From Allobrachymonas chironomi DSM 19884 (GTDB lineage: Bacteria; Pseudomonadota; Gammaproteobacteria; Burkholderiales; Burkholderiaceae_C): 64,000 nt of DNA. Within the stretch, counting starts at the first letter, position 1. The number at the start of each line of letters is the position of its first letter. Both the position numbers and the translations under genes were made by a program. The DNA is taken from positions 62,001 through 126,000 of the forward strand of contig NZ_KB894765.1 of NCBI RefSeq assembly GCF_000374625.1, in the 5' to 3' direction. This document shows positions 8,002 to 18,521 of the stretch, in pieces. The notes under the pieces were generated by a model that ran no database searches, was not told the DNA's origin, and saw only the letters and a list, made by a program, of their open reading frames with translations.

Positions 8002-10080
8002 ATGCCGACATTCCGATACCTGTGCGCCGCCCTCATGCTGGTCCTGCTGGCAGGCTGTGCCTCCACCAGCCAGACCTCTTCCACCGGTACCGGCCTGCGC
8101 GTCCCTGACCTCGATCGTGGCCGTACCAGCCTCGGCCTCAACAACCCGAACAACGTCTGGGATCGCCTGCGCCAGGGCTTTGCCATGCCGGATCTCGACA
8201 ATGCCACCGTGCGCGACCGCGAGGCCTGGTATACGCGCAACCCGTCGTCCATCCAGCGCCTGATCGGCAGCTCCGACAAGTACATCTACCACGTGATCGA
8301 GGCACTGGAAAGCCGCAACATGCCGACCGAGATCGCGCTGCTGCCGTACGTGGAAAGCTCGTTCAACCCGCTCGCCGTCAGCAGTGCCAAGGCAGCCGGC
8401 ATGTGGCAGTTCATGCCGGCCACCGGCAAGCAGTACGAGCTGCACCAGAACCTGTTCCTGGACAACCGGCGCGACGTGGTGCAGTCCACGCGTGCCGCGC
8501 TCGACTACCTGCAACGCCTCTACAACATGTTCGGTGACTGGCACCTGGCACTGGCCGCCTACAACTGGGGCGAAGGCAATGTGCAGAAGGCGATCCGCCG
8601 CAACCAGGCCGCCGGCCGTGGCACCAGCTTTTCCGAGCTGACCATGCCGCAGGAAACCCGCATGTACGTGCCCAAGCTGCAGGCCCTCAAGAACATCGTG
8701 CGCAACCCGGCCACCTTCAATACCGCGCTGCCCAATATCGCCAACCACCCGTATTTCGACCAGGTGCGCATCACGCGCGACATGGACACCAGCACGGTCG
8801 CCCGGCTGGCCGGCATCTCGCTGGAAGATTTCCGTGCCCTCAACCCTTCGCTCAACCGGCCGCTGGTGATTGCCTCGCTCACGCCCACGCTGCTGCTGCC
8901 CTGGCAAAGTGCCCCGCGCTTCCGCCAGAACCTGGCCAACGCCCGGGATCAACAGCTGGCCAGCTGGACACTGTGGACCGCCCCCGCCGACATGAGCGTG
9001 ACCGAAGTGGCGCGACAGCACGACGCCGATGAAGACGAGCTGCGCAGCATCAACAGCATTCCCTCGCGCATGCGTGTGCGCCGCGGCTCCACCCTGCTGG
9101 TGCCGCGCCATGACCAGCATGCCGATGAAATCGCGCCACATGTGGCACGCAGCGGCAACATCAGTTTCGTGCCCGAAGTCGTGCTGCAAACCACCACGCT
9201 CAAGGCCGAAGCCGGAGACACGATTGCCAGCTTTGCCGAACGCTTCGGCCTGCCGGTCAGCTCGGTCGCCAGCTGGAACAATGCCAGCCCGGGCACACGT
9301 CTGAGCGCCGGCCAGGAAGTCACGGTGCAGCTGCCACGCCAGCAGGCCAGCCAGCTGCGTCAACAGCAACAGGCCCAGGCCGCCATCGAACGCCGCGCGC
9401 GTGAGGCGGAAGAACAGCGCGCCACCGCTGCCGAGCGCAGCGCCCGTGCCTCCGAACAACAGGAGCGGGCAGCGCGCAGCCAGCCGCAGACAGACACGGC
9501 CAGCACCAGCAGCCGTCGCGCTGCCCCGGCAGCAGAAACACGCGCCAGCCGGGCCACACCTCCGGCCGCCAGGACCGAAGCAGCCACAAGCACCCGCGCG
9601 AAGGCCGCTGACGACAGCCGCAAGCGCAGCAGCCAGACCGAGACCGCAGCCCCCGTCAGAGGCAAACGTAACAGCCGGCAGGAAGAAGCCGCTCCCGCCA
9701 GAGGCCAGCGTGCCGCCAGGGCAGAAGACAGCAGCGCCGACAAGCGTGCAGGTGCCGGCAAGGCGGCCAGCCGTACAAGCAGCAAGGCGGAATCCGCCGA
9801 CAGCAAGAGCGGCAACCGCAGCAACACCCGGTCCGCCAAGGCTGAAGCAGAGCCCGCCAAACGCACGCCCACTACCGGCAAGCCGGTACGCGCTGCCGAG
9901 ACGGCCGATACCCAACCAGCCCGAGGCAAGCAGGCGGCCGACAAGAAGCCCGCTGACAACAAGGCCGCCGACAGCAAGCCCAGCGGAAAAACTCCGGCAG
10001 CCGGCAAGCAACCCGCCGATAAAAAGTCGGCAGACAAGAAGCCCGCTACCGACAAGAAAGCTGCTGCCAAATCACGCTAA
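8002..10080 (+). CDS. mltD: MltD-type lytic murein transglycosylase with LysM domains and a long basic tail
   Basis: Cuts the MurNAc–GlcNAc bond of peptidoglycan from the outer-membrane side of the periplasm. Residues 1–17 form a lipoprotein signal with lipobox LLAGC. The SLT domain spans roughly residues 80–240, with the catalytic Glu at residue 118 (LPYVESSFNP), the motif AAGMWQFMPATG and LALAAYNWGEGNV. LysM-type peptidoglycan-binding segments follow to about residue 440 (EAGDTIASFAERFGLPVSSV). Residues ~443–692 are low complexity, first Glu/Ala/Arg-rich, then Lys/Ala/Asp/Ser/Pro-rich with repeated ADKKPADNK-like units. This tail is absent from E. coli MltD (452 residues). It begins 42 bases after gloB. 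Confidence 0.93.
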   Translation: MPTFRYLCAALMLVLLAGCASTSQTSSTGTGLRVPDLDRGRTSLGLNNPNNVWDRLRQGFAMPDLDNATVRDREAWYTRNPSSIQRLIGSSDKYIYHVIEALESRNMPTEIALLPYVESSFNPLAVSSAKAAGMWQFMPATGKQYELHQNLFLDNRRDVVQSTRAALDYLQRLYNMFGDWHLALAAYNWGEGNVQKAIRRNQAAGRGTSFSELTMPQETRMYVPKLQALKNIVRNPATFNTALPNIANHPYFDQVRITRDMDTSTVARLAGISLEDFRALNPSLNRPLVIASLTPTLLLPWQSAPRFRQNLANARDQQLASWTLWTAPADMSVTEVARQHDADEDELRSINSIPSRMRVRRGSTLLVPRHDQHADEIAPHVARSGNISFVPEVVLQTTTLKAEAGDTIASFAERFGLPVSSVASWNNASPGTRLSAGQEVTVQLPRQQASQLRQQQQAQAAIERRAREAEEQRATAAERSARASEQQERAARSQPQTDTASTSSRRAAPAAETRASRATPPAARTEAATSTRAKAADDSRKRSSQTETAAPVRGKRNSRQEEAAPARGQRAARAEDSSADKRAGAGKAASRTSSKAESADSKSGNRSNTRSAKAEAEPAKRTPTTGKPVRAAETADTQPARGKQAADKKPADNKAADSKPSGKTPAAGKQPADKKSADKKPATDKKAAAKSR

Positions 10081-10100
10081 GCGCGTGATCGGGATCGATT

Positions 10101-10544
10101 TCAGGCAAACTGCTGCTGCAGACGCGCAGCCAGCGCCTGCTCCAGCGCGGATAGCTGTGCCCTGACCGCCGCCACACGCGCTCCGGGCGAAGGCCGCTGC
10201 ACCCCGCCCCAGACCGGGCCGGGGAAATGGCTGTCCCAGTCAAAACGCGCAATCACGTGCCAGTGCAGGTGCGGTACCACATTGCCCAGCGTGGCCAGGT
10301 TGATCTTGGTCGGGCGCAGATGTTCGCGCAACAGCTGCTCCACCAGCGTGACTGCTTCCATGCCCTGCTGACGCTCGCTGACCGACAAGTCACTCCACTC
10401 TGCCACATGGCGATTCCAGATCAGGCGGTAGAACGCCGGGAACGGCGCATTGGCCGCTTCGTCCGCATGCACCAGCCGCCACTGGCGGCCCTGCCACACG
10501 ATCCGGCCACCGTCCTCGCGGCACAGCACACAATCCTGTTTCAT
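10101..10544 (-). CDS. HIT-family nucleotide hydrolase/transferase
   Basis: A 147-residue histidine-triad protein; the family hydrolyses or transfers nucleotidyl groups such as AMP-lysine or dinucleoside polyphosphates. The triad is HLHWHVIAR near residue 92, and an N-terminal CVLC pair may bind zinc as in some HIT proteins. The ATG at 10544 lies behind AAGGAA; upstream in-frame sequence is not part of the fold. It converges with mltD (20 bases between the stops). The specific substrate cannot be told from sequence. Confidence 0.88.
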   Translation of the reverse strand: MKQDCVLCREDGGRIVWQGRQWRLVHADEAANAPFPAFYRLIWNRHVAEWSDLSVSERQQGMEAVTLVEQLLREHLRPTKINLATLGNVVPHLHWHVIARFDWDSHFPGPVWGGVQRPSPGARVAAVRAQLSALEQALAARLQQQFA

Positions 10545-10653
10545 GTTGTTGTTCCTTTCCTGTTGCAGGCACATCCTGTCGCAAAGCCACGTGCCGTGCG
10601 CCTCCGGACCTGCTATCTTCGGGAATTATCGTACGCCCTTTGCTGCTCCTGCC

Positions 10654-11226
10654 ATGCCCGCTTCCGTTTCCCGCCGCCACTGCCTGCAACTGATTCCTGC
10701 CCTGGGCCTGCTCGGACTGAGCGGCTGCTCGGCCGCTTCGCTGATCCGCAGCATTGATCTGGATGGCGATGACCTGCAGCGCAAGCTGGCCGCACGCTTT
10801 CCCATGCAGCAACGCCTGCTCGGCATGGCCGAAATCACGCTGCGCCATCCGCGCCTGAGCTTCCACCCCGACACCAACCAGATCGGCACCCGGGTGCAGG
10901 TCGATGTGCCCTCGGTCTTCGGCATCACGCCCACACTGTCCGGCACGGTGGACCTGCGCTACGGCCTGCGCTTCGAGCCCTCGGACAACAGCGTGCGCAT
11001 CACCGATCTGCGCGTACAGGCGATTGATTTGCGTGATCCGGCCGGCCGCAGCCAGCTGCGCATCAGCCAGGCCGTCAGCCTGCTTGGCGAGCAGCTGTTC
11101 AGCGATTACAGCGTCTACCAGCTGAGCGCATCCGATCTGGCCAAGGCACGCCAGCTGCGCCTGAAACCCGGCAAGGTCACGGTCAAGCGCAACGGCCTGG
11201 AAATCGAATTGCTGCCCGGCAGCTAA
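10654..11226 (+). CDS. DUF1439 (YceB-like) lipoprotein
   Basis: A 190-residue predicted lipoprotein: Arg-Arg start (SRRHCLQL), hydrophobic stretch, and lipobox LSGC at residues 22–25. The rest is a β-rich body of the DUF1439 type (RVQVDVPSVFGITPTLSGTV, then DLRYGLRF), like E. coli YceB, whose family binds lipophilic ligands in a cup-shaped fold; no enzymatic activity is known. The ATG at 10654 is chosen because the signal peptide starts there. It is divergent from the HIT gene. Confidence 0.8.
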   Translation: MPASVSRRHCLQLIPALGLLGLSGCSAASLIRSIDLDGDDLQRKLAARFPMQQRLLGMAEITLRHPRLSFHPDTNQIGTRVQVDVPSVFGITPTLSGTVDLRYGLRFEPSDNSVRITDLRVQAIDLRDPAGRSQLRISQAVSLLGEQLFSDYSVYQLSASDLAKARQLRLKPGKVTVKRNGLEIELLPGS

Positions 11227-11309
11227 ACTAAACCCTGCAGGCCATGCCGGAATCGGCTCTCTCCTAGAATCATTTAATCAAATAATGAATTGATGCACAC
11301 AGGAGAACC

Positions 11310-11912
11310 ATGAACCATTGGGACCAGGCCTATAGCGATGTCGAGGGCTACAAGTATGGCGAGCAGCCCAACGCCTTTCTGAAGGAGCAGGCACACCGCA
11401 TTCCGGCCCGGGCCCGGGCGCTGCTACCCGGAGATGGCGAAGGCCGCAACGGTGTCTGGCTGGCCGAACAGGGCCACCAGGTCTGCGCGCTCGACAACTC
11501 GGCAGTGGGTCTGGCCAAGGCCGAGGCTCTGGCACACCGCCGTCAGGTGACGCTGCAGACCGTGCTGGTGGATCTGGCCGACTGGCAGCCGGAACCCGCC
11601 AGTGCCGATGCCGTGGTGCTGACCTATCTGCACCTGCCGCCGCCACTGCGCACGCCGGTGATGCACAAGCTGGTGCAGGCGCTGAAACCCGGCGGCGTGC
11701 TGCTCCTCGAAGCCTTCCACCCACGCCAGCTGCAATACAGCAGCGGCGGCCCGAAGAACGAGGCCATGCTGTACACACTGGACATGCTGCGCGGCGACCT
11801 GGCCGCAGACATGCAGGAGTTGCTGGCAAGCGAATCGGAAATCCTGCTGGACGAAGGCCCGGGCCACCAGGGACCGGCCTACGTTACACGCTGGATCGGC
11901 CAGAAAATCTGA
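11310..11912 (+). CDS. TehB-like class I SAM-dependent methyltransferase
   Basis: A 200-residue cytosolic methyltransferase. Visible: an N-terminal WDQAYSDVEGYKYGEQPNAF of the TehB-like subgroup, the motif I region LLPGDGEGRNGVWLAEQGH, acidic strand end VCALDNSAVGLAKA, and ALKPGGVLLLEAFHP. The usual first glycine-rich E/DxGxGxG reads PGDGEGRN, as in many short methyltransferases of this group. Upstream lies an AAGGAGAA-like site (acaggagaacc) seven bases before the ATG. No neighbouring gene points to the substrate; tellurite resistance should not be assumed. Confidence 0.85.
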   Translation: MNHWDQAYSDVEGYKYGEQPNAFLKEQAHRIPARARALLPGDGEGRNGVWLAEQGHQVCALDNSAVGLAKAEALAHRRQVTLQTVLVDLADWQPEPASADAVVLTYLHLPPPLRTPVMHKLVQALKPGGVLLLEAFHPRQLQYSSGGPKNEAMLYTLDMLRGDLAADMQELLASESEILLDEGPGHQGPAYVTRWIGQKI

Positions 11913-11951
11913 TTTTCATCCTGATCAGGAACAAATCCTGATTTGACAGAC

Positions 11952-11982
11952 AAAAAACAGGCCTGGCAATCGCCAGGCCTGT
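11952..11982 (-). terminator. Rho-independent terminator of the FAD/Fe-S oxidoreductase gene
   Basis: Arms 11957–11967 and 11972–11982 form an 11-bp stem with loop AATC; read on the minus strand it is followed by six T residues (11957–11952). It lies 26 bases beyond the stop of the oxidoreductase gene. A weaker use for the plus-strand methyltransferase gene is possible, but that side lacks a T-run. Confidence 0.85.
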
Positions 11983-12008
11983 CTTGTCATGGGTAACGCA
12001 GAACCGGC

Positions 12009-15000
12009 TTACACTAGCACGCGCTCGATCCCGCCGCTGTTGGCGGCATCCACATAGTCCTTCATCCAGCTTTCGCCCAGGATCTGTTTGGCCATCTCGA
12101 CCACGATGTAGTCGGTTTCCATCAGACCGTTGGGCAGATCCTCGTTGTAGCGGCTCAGACCCTGGAAGCAGCTCGGGCAGCTGGTCAGCATCTTGACCGG
12201 CTGCTTGCCCTGCGACGGTGCCAGGCCGTTGGCCTGCTGCAGCTCGGCCAGCTGGCCGGCGTTCTTGCGGATTTCCTCGGTCTTGCGGAAGCGCACCTGG
12301 GTCGATACATCCGGGCGGCTCACGCCCAGCGTACCGGATTCACCACAGCAGCGGTCGCTCTTGACCACCGCCTCGCCCAGCAGGCCCTTGACCGTCTTCA
12401 TCGGATCCTGCAGCTTGAGCGGCGTATGGCAGGGATCGTGGTACAGATAGCCTTCCGGCTTCGGCAGCGTGATGCCCTTTTCCAGCAGGAATTCGTGGAT
12501 GTCGATGATGCGACAACCCGGGAAGATCTTTTCGAACTGGTAATCCTGCAGTTGGTCATAGCAGGTGCCGCAGCTCACCACCACGGTCTTGATGTCCAGG
12601 TAGTTGAGTGTGGTGGACACGCGATGGAACAGCACGCGGTTGTCGGTAATCATCTTCTCGGCAATGTCGAACTGGCCGGAGCCGCGCTGCGGGTAACCAC
12701 AGCAGACATAGCCTGGCGGCAGCACGGTCTGCACGCCGGCATGCCACAGCATGGCCTGCGTCGCCAGGCCAACCTGGCTGAACAGACGCTCCGAACCGCA
12801 GCCCGGGAAGTAGAACACCGCCTCGCTGTCCACCGTACTGTTCTGCGGATTGCGGATCACCGGCACATAGGCACGATCCTGGATGTCCAGCAGCGCCCGG
12901 GCCGTCTTGGTCGGCAGGCCGCCCGGCAGCTTCTTGTTGACGAAGTGGATCACCTGCTCCTTGAGCGGAGCCGTGCCGACCGAAGCCGGCGGATGCGCGG
13001 TCTGCTGCTTGCCGGCCATGCGGAACATGTCCACCGCCGCCCGCTGCGCCTTGAAGCCGACATTCACCATGGCCGAGCGCATCAGGTTGATCCTGCCCGG
13101 CTCGGTGGCGTTCAGCATGGTCATGGCCAGCGCCTTGCCGGGGCGGAAGCTCTGCTTGTCCATCTTGCGCAGCAGGTTGCGCATGTTCATGGAAACATCG
13201 CCAAAGTCGATATCCACCGGGCACGGCGCAAAGCACTTGTGGCACACCGTGCAGTGCTCGGCCACGTCCTCGAACTCGCTCCAGTGGCGCAGGCTGACGC
13301 CGCGGCGCGTCTGCTCCTCGTACAAAAAGGCTTCGGCCAGCAGCGAAGTCGCCAGAATCTTGTTGCGCGGGCTGTACAGCAGGTTGGCGCGCGGCACGTG
13401 CGTGGCACACACCGGCTTGCACTTGCCGCAGCGCAGGCAGTCCTTCACGCTGTCCACGATCGAGCCGATATCGCTCTGCTGCATGATGATGGACTCGTGC
13501 CCCATCAAGCCGAAGCTGGGCGTGTAGGCATTGGTCAGGTCGGCCAATGCCGTGGTGCCGGCATAGACGGCCCGCTGGGAATCGCTCATCACCACCGGAC
13601 GCAGCAGCTTGCCCTTGTTGAAGTGGCCTTCGGGGTCGATGCGCGCCTTGTAGTCGGCAAACGGTGCCAGTTCCTCGTCGGTCAGGAATTCCAGCTTGGT
13701 GATGCCGATGCCGTGCTCGCCCGAAATCACGCCGTCCAGGCTGCGCGCCAGCGCCATGATGCGCTTGACCGCCTCGTGCGCCAGTTGCAGCATGTCGTAG
13801 TCATCGCTGTTGACCGGGATGTTGGTGTGCACGTTGCCGTCGCCGGCGTGCATGTGCAGCGCCACCCAGACACGGCCCTTGAGCACGCGCTGATGCACGG
13901 CATCGATGGCGTCGAGCAGCGGCTTGTAGGCTTCGCCCAGGAAAATCGCCTGGAACGGCTTGCGCAGCTGGGTTTTCCAGCTGGCGCGCAGGGAATGGTC
14001 CTGCAGCTCCAGGAAATGGGCATCAATATGGTCGGACCAGTCCTGCCATTGGGCGCGCACCTCGGTCACCAGTTGCCTGGCCTTGGCCACGCGGCCCGGC
14101 AGCAGGTCACGCGCATCACCGCTTTCCATGGCGGCGGCTTCGGCATCGAACTTGCCCAGCGGCAGCACCGGCTGGTCAAAAAAGGTCAGCAGTTCGTCAC
14201 ACAGCTGGATCTTGTTGCGCAGGCTCAGCTCGATGTTGATACGCTCGATGCCATCGGTGTACTCGGCCATGCGCGGCAGCGGAATCACCACGTCCTCGTT
14301 GATCTTGAAGGCGTTGGTGTGGCGGCTGATGGCCGCCGTCCGCTTGCGATCGGCCCAGAATTTCTTCGCCGCTTCGGGCGTGGTGGCAATAAAGCCCTCG
14401 CCGGCACGGCTGTTGGCAATGCGCACTACCTCGCTGGTGGCGCGGGCCACGGCATCCGGATCGTCACCCACGATGTCGCCAATCAGCACCATCTTGGGCA
14501 GGCCGCTGCCGCCCAGCTCACCGCTGGAGCCGCGCTGGCTCTTGGTCGCATAGCCCACGGCCTTCAGGTAGCGGTCGTCCAGGTGTTCCAGGCCAGCCAG
14601 CATCACGCCGCTGCGCTTCTGCTCCTCGAACATGAAGTCACGGATCTCGACGATGCTGGGCACGGCCAGCTTGGCGCTGCCGAAAAACTCCAGGCAAACG
14701 GTGCGGCTGTGCGCCGGCATGCGGTGCATGACCCAGCGCGCGCTGGTGATCAGGCCGTCACAGCCCTCTTTCTGGATGCCGGGCAGACCGCTGAGGAACT
14801 TGTCGGTCACGTCCTTGCCCAGACCTTCCTTGCGGAAGGTAGCGCCCGGAATATCCAGGCGCTCGGTGCGCAGCGGCGTCTTGCCATCGGCCTCGAAATA
14901 GCGCAGCTCGAAGCTGGCCACCTCGGCATCATGGATCTTGCCCATGTTATGGCCAATGCGGTGCACCTCCAGCCACTTGGCGTCGGGCGTGACCATGCGC

Positions 15001-15965
15001 CAGCTGGCCAGGTTGTCCAGCGCCGTGCCCCACAGCACGGCCTTCTTGCCACCGGCGTTCATGGCGATGTTGCCGCCAATGCAGGAGGCCTCGATGCTGG
15101 TGGGATCCACCGCAAACACCAGGCCGGCGCGCTCGGCCGCCTCGGCCACGCGGATGGTCACCACGCCGGCACCGGACCACACGGTAGGCACGGCATGGTC
15201 CATGCCGGGCAGCTGCACCATCTCGACCTCGGTCAGCTGGTCGAGCTTTTCGGTGTTGATGACGGCACTCTTCCAGGTCAGCGGGATGGCGCCACCGGTG
15301 TAGCCGGTACCGCCGCCACGCGGCACGATGGTCAGGCCCAGATCGACACAGCCCTTGACCAGTTCGGCCATTTCGGCCTCGGTATCGGGGGTGAGCACGA
15401 CCAAGGGATACTCGACGCGCCAGTCGGTCGCATCGGTCACATGGCTGACACGGCTCAGGCCGTCAAACTTGATATTGTCCTTGCGCGTATGGCGGCCCAG
15501 GCGGCGCTGCACCTGCTGGCGCAGCTCCAGTGTCACGCCGAAGGAGCGCTCGAAGCTGTTGACCGCCTCGTGTGCCAGCCCCAGCAGCTCGGCCACGGCA
15601 GCATCACGGCGCTCGTCGTGGCCGGACTTGCCGCCACCACGGCGCTTGTCGATCTCGCCCAGGCGATGGCGCATGGCCTCGATCAGCATGGCACGGCGCT
15701 TGGGGTTGTCCAGCAGGTCGTCCTGCACATAGGGGTTGCGCTTGATCACCCACATGTCACCCAGCACCTCGTACAGCATGCGGGCGGAACGGCCGGTTTC
15801 ACGCTCGCTGCGCAGTTCGGTCAACAGCTCCCAGCCATGGTGGCCCATCAGGCGTTCCACGATCTCGGCGTCAGAGAAGCTGGTGTAGTTGTAGGGAATC
15901 TCGCGGATACGCTGGCGGCCATCGGTGGCGGCCAGCAGGTTCTTGTGCATTACGGGTGCATTCAT
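12009..15965 (-). CDS. DUF3683 FAD-linked oxidase fused to a 4Fe-4S/CCG reductase module
   Basis: A 1318-residue multidomain oxidoreductase. Order seen: N-terminal DUF3683 ([19 protein letters not shown]) with a long helical part; an FAD_binding_4 domain of the GlcD/D-lactate dehydrogenase type ([15 protein letters not shown], then [16 protein letters not shown]); the FAD-oxidase C domain ([15 protein letters not shown], then GEHGIGITK); two 4Fe-4S motifs ([16 protein letters not shown] and [17 protein letters not shown]); and two CCG cysteine-rich domains ([12 protein letters not shown] with [18 protein letters not shown] with CCGES). This combines what GlcD+GlcF or the D-lactate dehydrogenase and iron–sulfur subunits do separately, so oxidation of a 2-hydroxy acid with electrons passed towards quinone is likely. 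ATG 15965 is preferred; in-frame ATGs at 15989 and farther upstream exist. Confidence 0.9.
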   Translation of the reverse strand: MNAPVMHKNLLAATDGRQRIREIPYNYTSFSDAEIVERLMGHHGWELLTELRSERETGRSARMLYEVLGDMWVIKRNPYVQDDLLDNPKRRAMLIEAMRHRLGEIDKRRGGGKSGHDERRDAAVAELLGLAHEAVNSFERSFGVTLELRQQVQRRLGRHTRKDNIKFDGLSRVSHVTDATDWRVEYPLVVLTPDTEAEMAELVKGCVDLGLTIVPRGGGTGYTGGAIPLTWKSAVINTEKLDQLTEVEMVQLPGMDHAVPTVWSGAGVVTIRVAEAAERAGLVFAVDPTSIEASCIGGNIAMNAGGKKAVLWGTALDNLASWRMVTPDAKWLEVHRIGHNMGKIHDAEVASFELRYFEADGKTPLRTERLDIPGATFRKEGLGKDVTDKFLSGLPGIQKEGCDGLITSARWVMHRMPAHSRTVCLEFFGSAKLAVPSIVEIRDFMFEEQKRSGVMLAGLEHLDDRYLKAVGYATKSQRGSSGELGGSGLPKMVLIGDIVGDDPDAVARATSEVVRIANSRAGEGFIATTPEAAKKFWADRKRTAAISRHTNAFKINEDVVIPLPRMAEYTDGIERINIELSLRNKIQLCDELLTFFDQPVLPLGKFDAEAAAMESGDARDLLPGRVAKARQLVTEVRAQWQDWSDHIDAHFLELQDHSLRASWKTQLRKPFQAIFLGEAYKPLLDAIDAVHQRVLKGRVWVALHMHAGDGNVHTNIPVNSDDYDMLQLAHEAVKRIMALARSLDGVISGEHGIGITKLEFLTDEELAPFADYKARIDPEGHFNKGKLLRPVVMSDSQRAVYAGTTALADLTNAYTPSFGLMGHESIIMQQSDIGSIVDSVKDCLRCGKCKPVCATHVPRANLLYSPRNKILATSLLAEAFLYEEQTRRGVSLRHWSEFEDVAEHCTVCHKCFAPCPVDIDFGDVSMNMRNLLRKMDKQSFRPGKALAMTMLNATEPGRINLMRSAMVNVGFKAQRAAVDMFRMAGKQQTAHPPASVGTAPLKEQVIHFVNKKLPGGLPTKTARALLDIQDRAYVPVIRNPQNSTVDSEAVFYFPGCGSERLFSQVGLATQAMLWHAGVQTVLPPGYVCCGYPQRGSGQFDIAEKMITDNRVLFHRVSTTLNYLDIKTVVVSCGTCYDQLQDYQFEKIFPGCRIIDIHEFLLEKGITLPKPEGYLYHDPCHTPLKLQDPMKTVKGLLGEAVVKSDRCCGESGTLGVSRPDVSTQVRFRKTEEIRKNAGQLAELQQANGLAPSQGKQPVKMLTSCPSCFQGLSRYNEDLPNGLMETDYIVVEMAKQILGESWMKDYVDAANSGGIERVLV

Positions 15966-16119
15966 GGCGATCAGGGCCTCATGACGCATCGCGCCTGGAG
16001 CGGGCGGGACGCTGGGTGAAATCTGGCGCAAACAAGGATTTTAGTCCAAGGGGCTGCACCGGATGTCCGTGTGGATACTGCACCGCAACAAGGATGCAGC
16101 AAAAGCCGCTGCCCCGGGC

Positions 16120-16449
16120 TCAGCGGGGATCGGAATGATCTGTATTACTTGCGGGCACATCTGCCAAAGGCAAGGCCGGCCGGTAGCGGCGCAACAGCCA
16201 GACCTGGCAGGCCCCTGTCACCACGGCCAGCGCGATATAGGTCGTCATGGCCCCATCCCCCAGCAACACCGCCCCTGCCAGCAGCACCAGGGCACCGGCC
16301 AGGAACAGGCGCAGCCACTGCTGCCTCCAGCCCAGGGTAATGGCATGGCGGCGCGCAAACAGGCGATGCCAGAGCTGCAGCACGCTGGCCATCCAGATGG
16401 CCGGCAGCAGCAGGTTGAACAGGTGGTTGAGCAGATCGACAGGTCCCAT
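16120..16449 (-). CDS. Small membrane protein of unknown function
   Basis: A 109-residue product starting [12 protein letters not shown], with three hydrophobic segments (about residues 9–24, 49–66 and 69–84) separated by short basic loops, ending in a polar tail. I do not recognise the family. It is transcribed away from hemA, with 62 bases between starts; a similarly placed hypothetical membrane protein upstream of hemA is common in Burkholderiales as far as I recall. Codon use agrees with its neighbours, which supports it as a real gene. Confidence 0.65.
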   Translation of the reverse strand: MGPVDLLNHLFNLLLPAIWMASVLQLWHRLFARRHAITLGWRQQWLRLFLAGALVLLAGAVLLGDGAMTTYIALAVVTGACQVWLLRRYRPALPLADVPASNTDHSDPR

Positions 16450-16511
16450 GGTGTAGTGGCTTGTGCGACTGTTGTACGGCTGTGCAGACAGAAGCAAACA
16501 GGGATTTTATA

Positions 16512-17807
16512 ATGCTGCGCATGTCAGTATGGGCCTTGGGCATCAACCACAATACCGCGCCGCTGGATTTGCGTGGCCGTTTCGCATTTGCCGTCGAGCA
16601 AATGGGACCGGCCCTGCATGGTCTGCGCCAGACGTTTGCGCACCATCCGGAAGCCGCCATCATCTCCACCTGCAACCGCACCGAGGTGTATTGCGCGAGT
16701 GACCGCATCGATATCGCACACACGCTGGACTGGCTGGCCCAGGCCGGCGGCGTCAGCAGCGATGCACTGCGCCAGTACACCTACACGCTGCAGAACGATA
16801 CCGCCGCGCGCCACGCCTTCCGCGTCGCCAGCGGGCTCGATTCCATGGTGCTGGGCGAGGCCCAGATCCTGGGCCAGATGAAGGACGCGGTGCGCGCCGC
16901 CGAAGCCGCCGGCAGCCTGGGCACCACGCTCAACCAGCTGTTCCAGCGCAGCTTCTCGGTCGCCAAGCAGGTGCGCAGCAGTACCGAAATCGGCGCCCAC
17001 AGCATCAGCATGGCCGCCGCCGCCGTGCGCCTGGCCTCGCAGCTGTTCGAGGACATCGGCAAGATCCGCATCCTGTTCGTCGGTGCGGGCGAGATGATCG
17101 AGCTGGCCAGCACCCACTTTGCCGCGCGCAATCCGAAGCAGATCGTGATTGCCAACCGCACCATGGAGCGCGGCGAGGCCCTGGCCAGCCGCTTTGGCGG
17201 CAGCGTGATGAAACTGGCCGACATTCCCGATCGCCTGCACGAGTTCGATGCCGTCATCAGCTGTACCGCCAGCACCCTGCCCATCATCGGCCTGGGAGCC
17301 GTAGAGCGCGCGCTGAAGAAGCGCCGCCACCGCCCCATGTTCATCGTGGACCTGGCCGTGCCGCGCGATATCGAGCCCGAGGTCAAGGCCCTGTCCGACG
17401 CCTACCTCTACACCGTGGACGACCTGGCCAGCGTGGTACAAACCGGCCAGGCCCAGCGCCAGGCCGCCGTGTCGCAAGCCGAGGCCATCATCGATGAAGG
17501 CGTGCGCAACTTCATGCACTGGCTGCAGCAACGTGATCCGCACTATGGCGTGGTATCGTTGATCCGTGAAGTACAGGACCAGACCGAGCAATGGCGTGCG
17601 CTGGAGCTGGCCAAGGCCCGCAAGCGCCTGGCCAAGGGCGATGACATCGACGCCGTGCTCGAGGCACTCAGCCGCGGCCTCACGCAGAAGATGCTGCACG
17701 GTGCCCTGTCCGAACTGCGCCAGCCCGATCTGGCGACCCAGGTGCACGCCAGCGATGCGGTGCGCCGTTTCTATCTCCGCAGCAACAGGAATCAAGCCAA
17801 GGCATGA
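16512..17807 (+). CDS. hemA: Glutamyl-tRNA reductase
   Basis: Reduces glutamyl-tRNA(Glu) with NADPH to glutamate-1-semialdehyde, the first committed step of C5-pathway tetrapyrrole synthesis. Signatures: [18 protein letters not shown], the catalytic cysteine in [26 protein letters not shown], the NADPH fold [13 protein letters not shown], and [15 protein letters not shown] 16512 has AGGGA eight bases upstream; ATG 16521 is the alternative that matches the N terminus of most HemA proteins better. 431 residues is normal. The stop overlaps the next start (ATGA). Confidence 0.97.
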   Translation: MLRMSVWALGINHNTAPLDLRGRFAFAVEQMGPALHGLRQTFAHHPEAAIISTCNRTEVYCASDRIDIAHTLDWLAQAGGVSSDALRQYTYTLQNDTAARHAFRVASGLDSMVLGEAQILGQMKDAVRAAEAAGSLGTTLNQLFQRSFSVAKQVRSSTEIGAHSISMAAAAVRLASQLFEDIGKIRILFVGAGEMIELASTHFAARNPKQIVIANRTMERGEALASRFGGSVMKLADIPDRLHEFDAVISCTASTLPIIGLGAVERALKKRRHRPMFIVDLAVPRDIEPEVKALSDAYLYTVDDLASVVQTGQAQRQAAVSQAEAIIDEGVRNFMHWLQQRDPHYGVVSLIREVQDQTEQWRALELAKARKRLAKGDDIDAVLEALSRGLTQKMLHGALSELRQPDLATQVHASDAVRRFYLRSNRNQAKA

Positions 17808-18442
17808 GTGATACAACGCAGGACCGCATCTGGTGGTTTGCCGTCGACCAGCAGAAATCCGGCCCCTACACCCGCGCCGAATTGCAGGAGCAGGCCCGTC
17901 AAGGCCGCTTCGGCATGAACGACCATGTCTGGCACAACGGCCTGACCGAGTGGATGCCGGCGCGTGATGTCCCCGGCCTGTGGCAGTCCGCCGGACTGCA
18001 GCCGGTTGCCGATGCCGCACCGCCCCCGGCGCCAGTCGGCTGGAGCCCCTCCGCTGCCCCACTGGCCGCACAGGGCACGCAGCGCATGGGCTTTATCACC
18101 GCAGTCCAGACCTGCCTGCGCAAGTACGCCGATTTCTCCGGCCGTGCTTCGCGTTCCGAGTATTTCTGGTTCCTGCTGTTCTACTACATCGTCGCCCTGC
18201 CCGCCGCCCTGCTGCTGAGCGAGGAACAGGCCACGGCGCTGACCCTGCTGTCGGCCGTGGCCGTGCTGGCCTTTTCGCTGCCCATGTACGCCGTGGGCGC
18301 GCGCCGCCTGCACGATACCGGCCTGAGCGGCTGGTGGCAGCTGCTGCATGTGTTCAGCATCATCGGCAGCGTGATCGTGCTGGTCCTGACCCTGCGCCAG
18401 GGCGAGCCGGGCAGCAACAAGTACGGTCCGCCGCTGATCTAG
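17804..18442 (+). CDS. GYF_2–DUF805 membrane protein
   Basis: A 212-residue protein. Residues 9–62 form a GYF_2 domain ([33 protein letters not shown]), a fold that binds proline-rich peptides. A Pro/Ala-rich linker follows, then a DUF805 integral membrane domain from about residue 95 ([17 protein letters not shown], three to four hydrophobic helices, and the [14 protein letters not shown] signature), ending GSNKYGPP, the typical DUF805 finish. Its start overlaps the hemA stop by four bases, so it is translationally coupled. Function is unknown; I infer a membrane-anchored adaptor. Confidence 0.85.
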   Translation: MSDTTQDRIWWFAVDQQKSGPYTRAELQEQARQGRFGMNDHVWHNGLTEWMPARDVPGLWQSAGLQPVADAAPPPAPVGWSPSAAPLAAQGTQRMGFITAVQTCLRKYADFSGRASRSEYFWFLLFYYIVALPAALLLSEEQATALTLLSAVAVLAFSLPMYAVGARRLHDTGLSGWWQLLHVFSIIGSVIVLVLTLRQGEPGSNKYGPPLI

Positions 18443-18521
18443 CGCCGCACGCTCCCCCTGCCCCGCCTTCCAGGCCTGCCCGCGCAGGCCTGTTGTCCGA
18501 TTCCCGCCGGCCCGTCTTGCC

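Noticed and set aside
11310-11912. Tellurite resistance gene tehB
   Set aside because: The similarity is to the general TehB-like methyltransferase fold only. There is no tehA neighbour and no specific evidence for a tellurite substrate.
12426-16019. A very long open frame of about 1200 codons on the plus strand, opposite the FAD/Fe-S oxidoreductase
   Set aside because: Its translation is rich in His, Gln, Leu and Arg, with no recognisable domain, while the minus strand encodes a protein with clear motifs throughout. Long antisense frames are common in GC-rich DNA.
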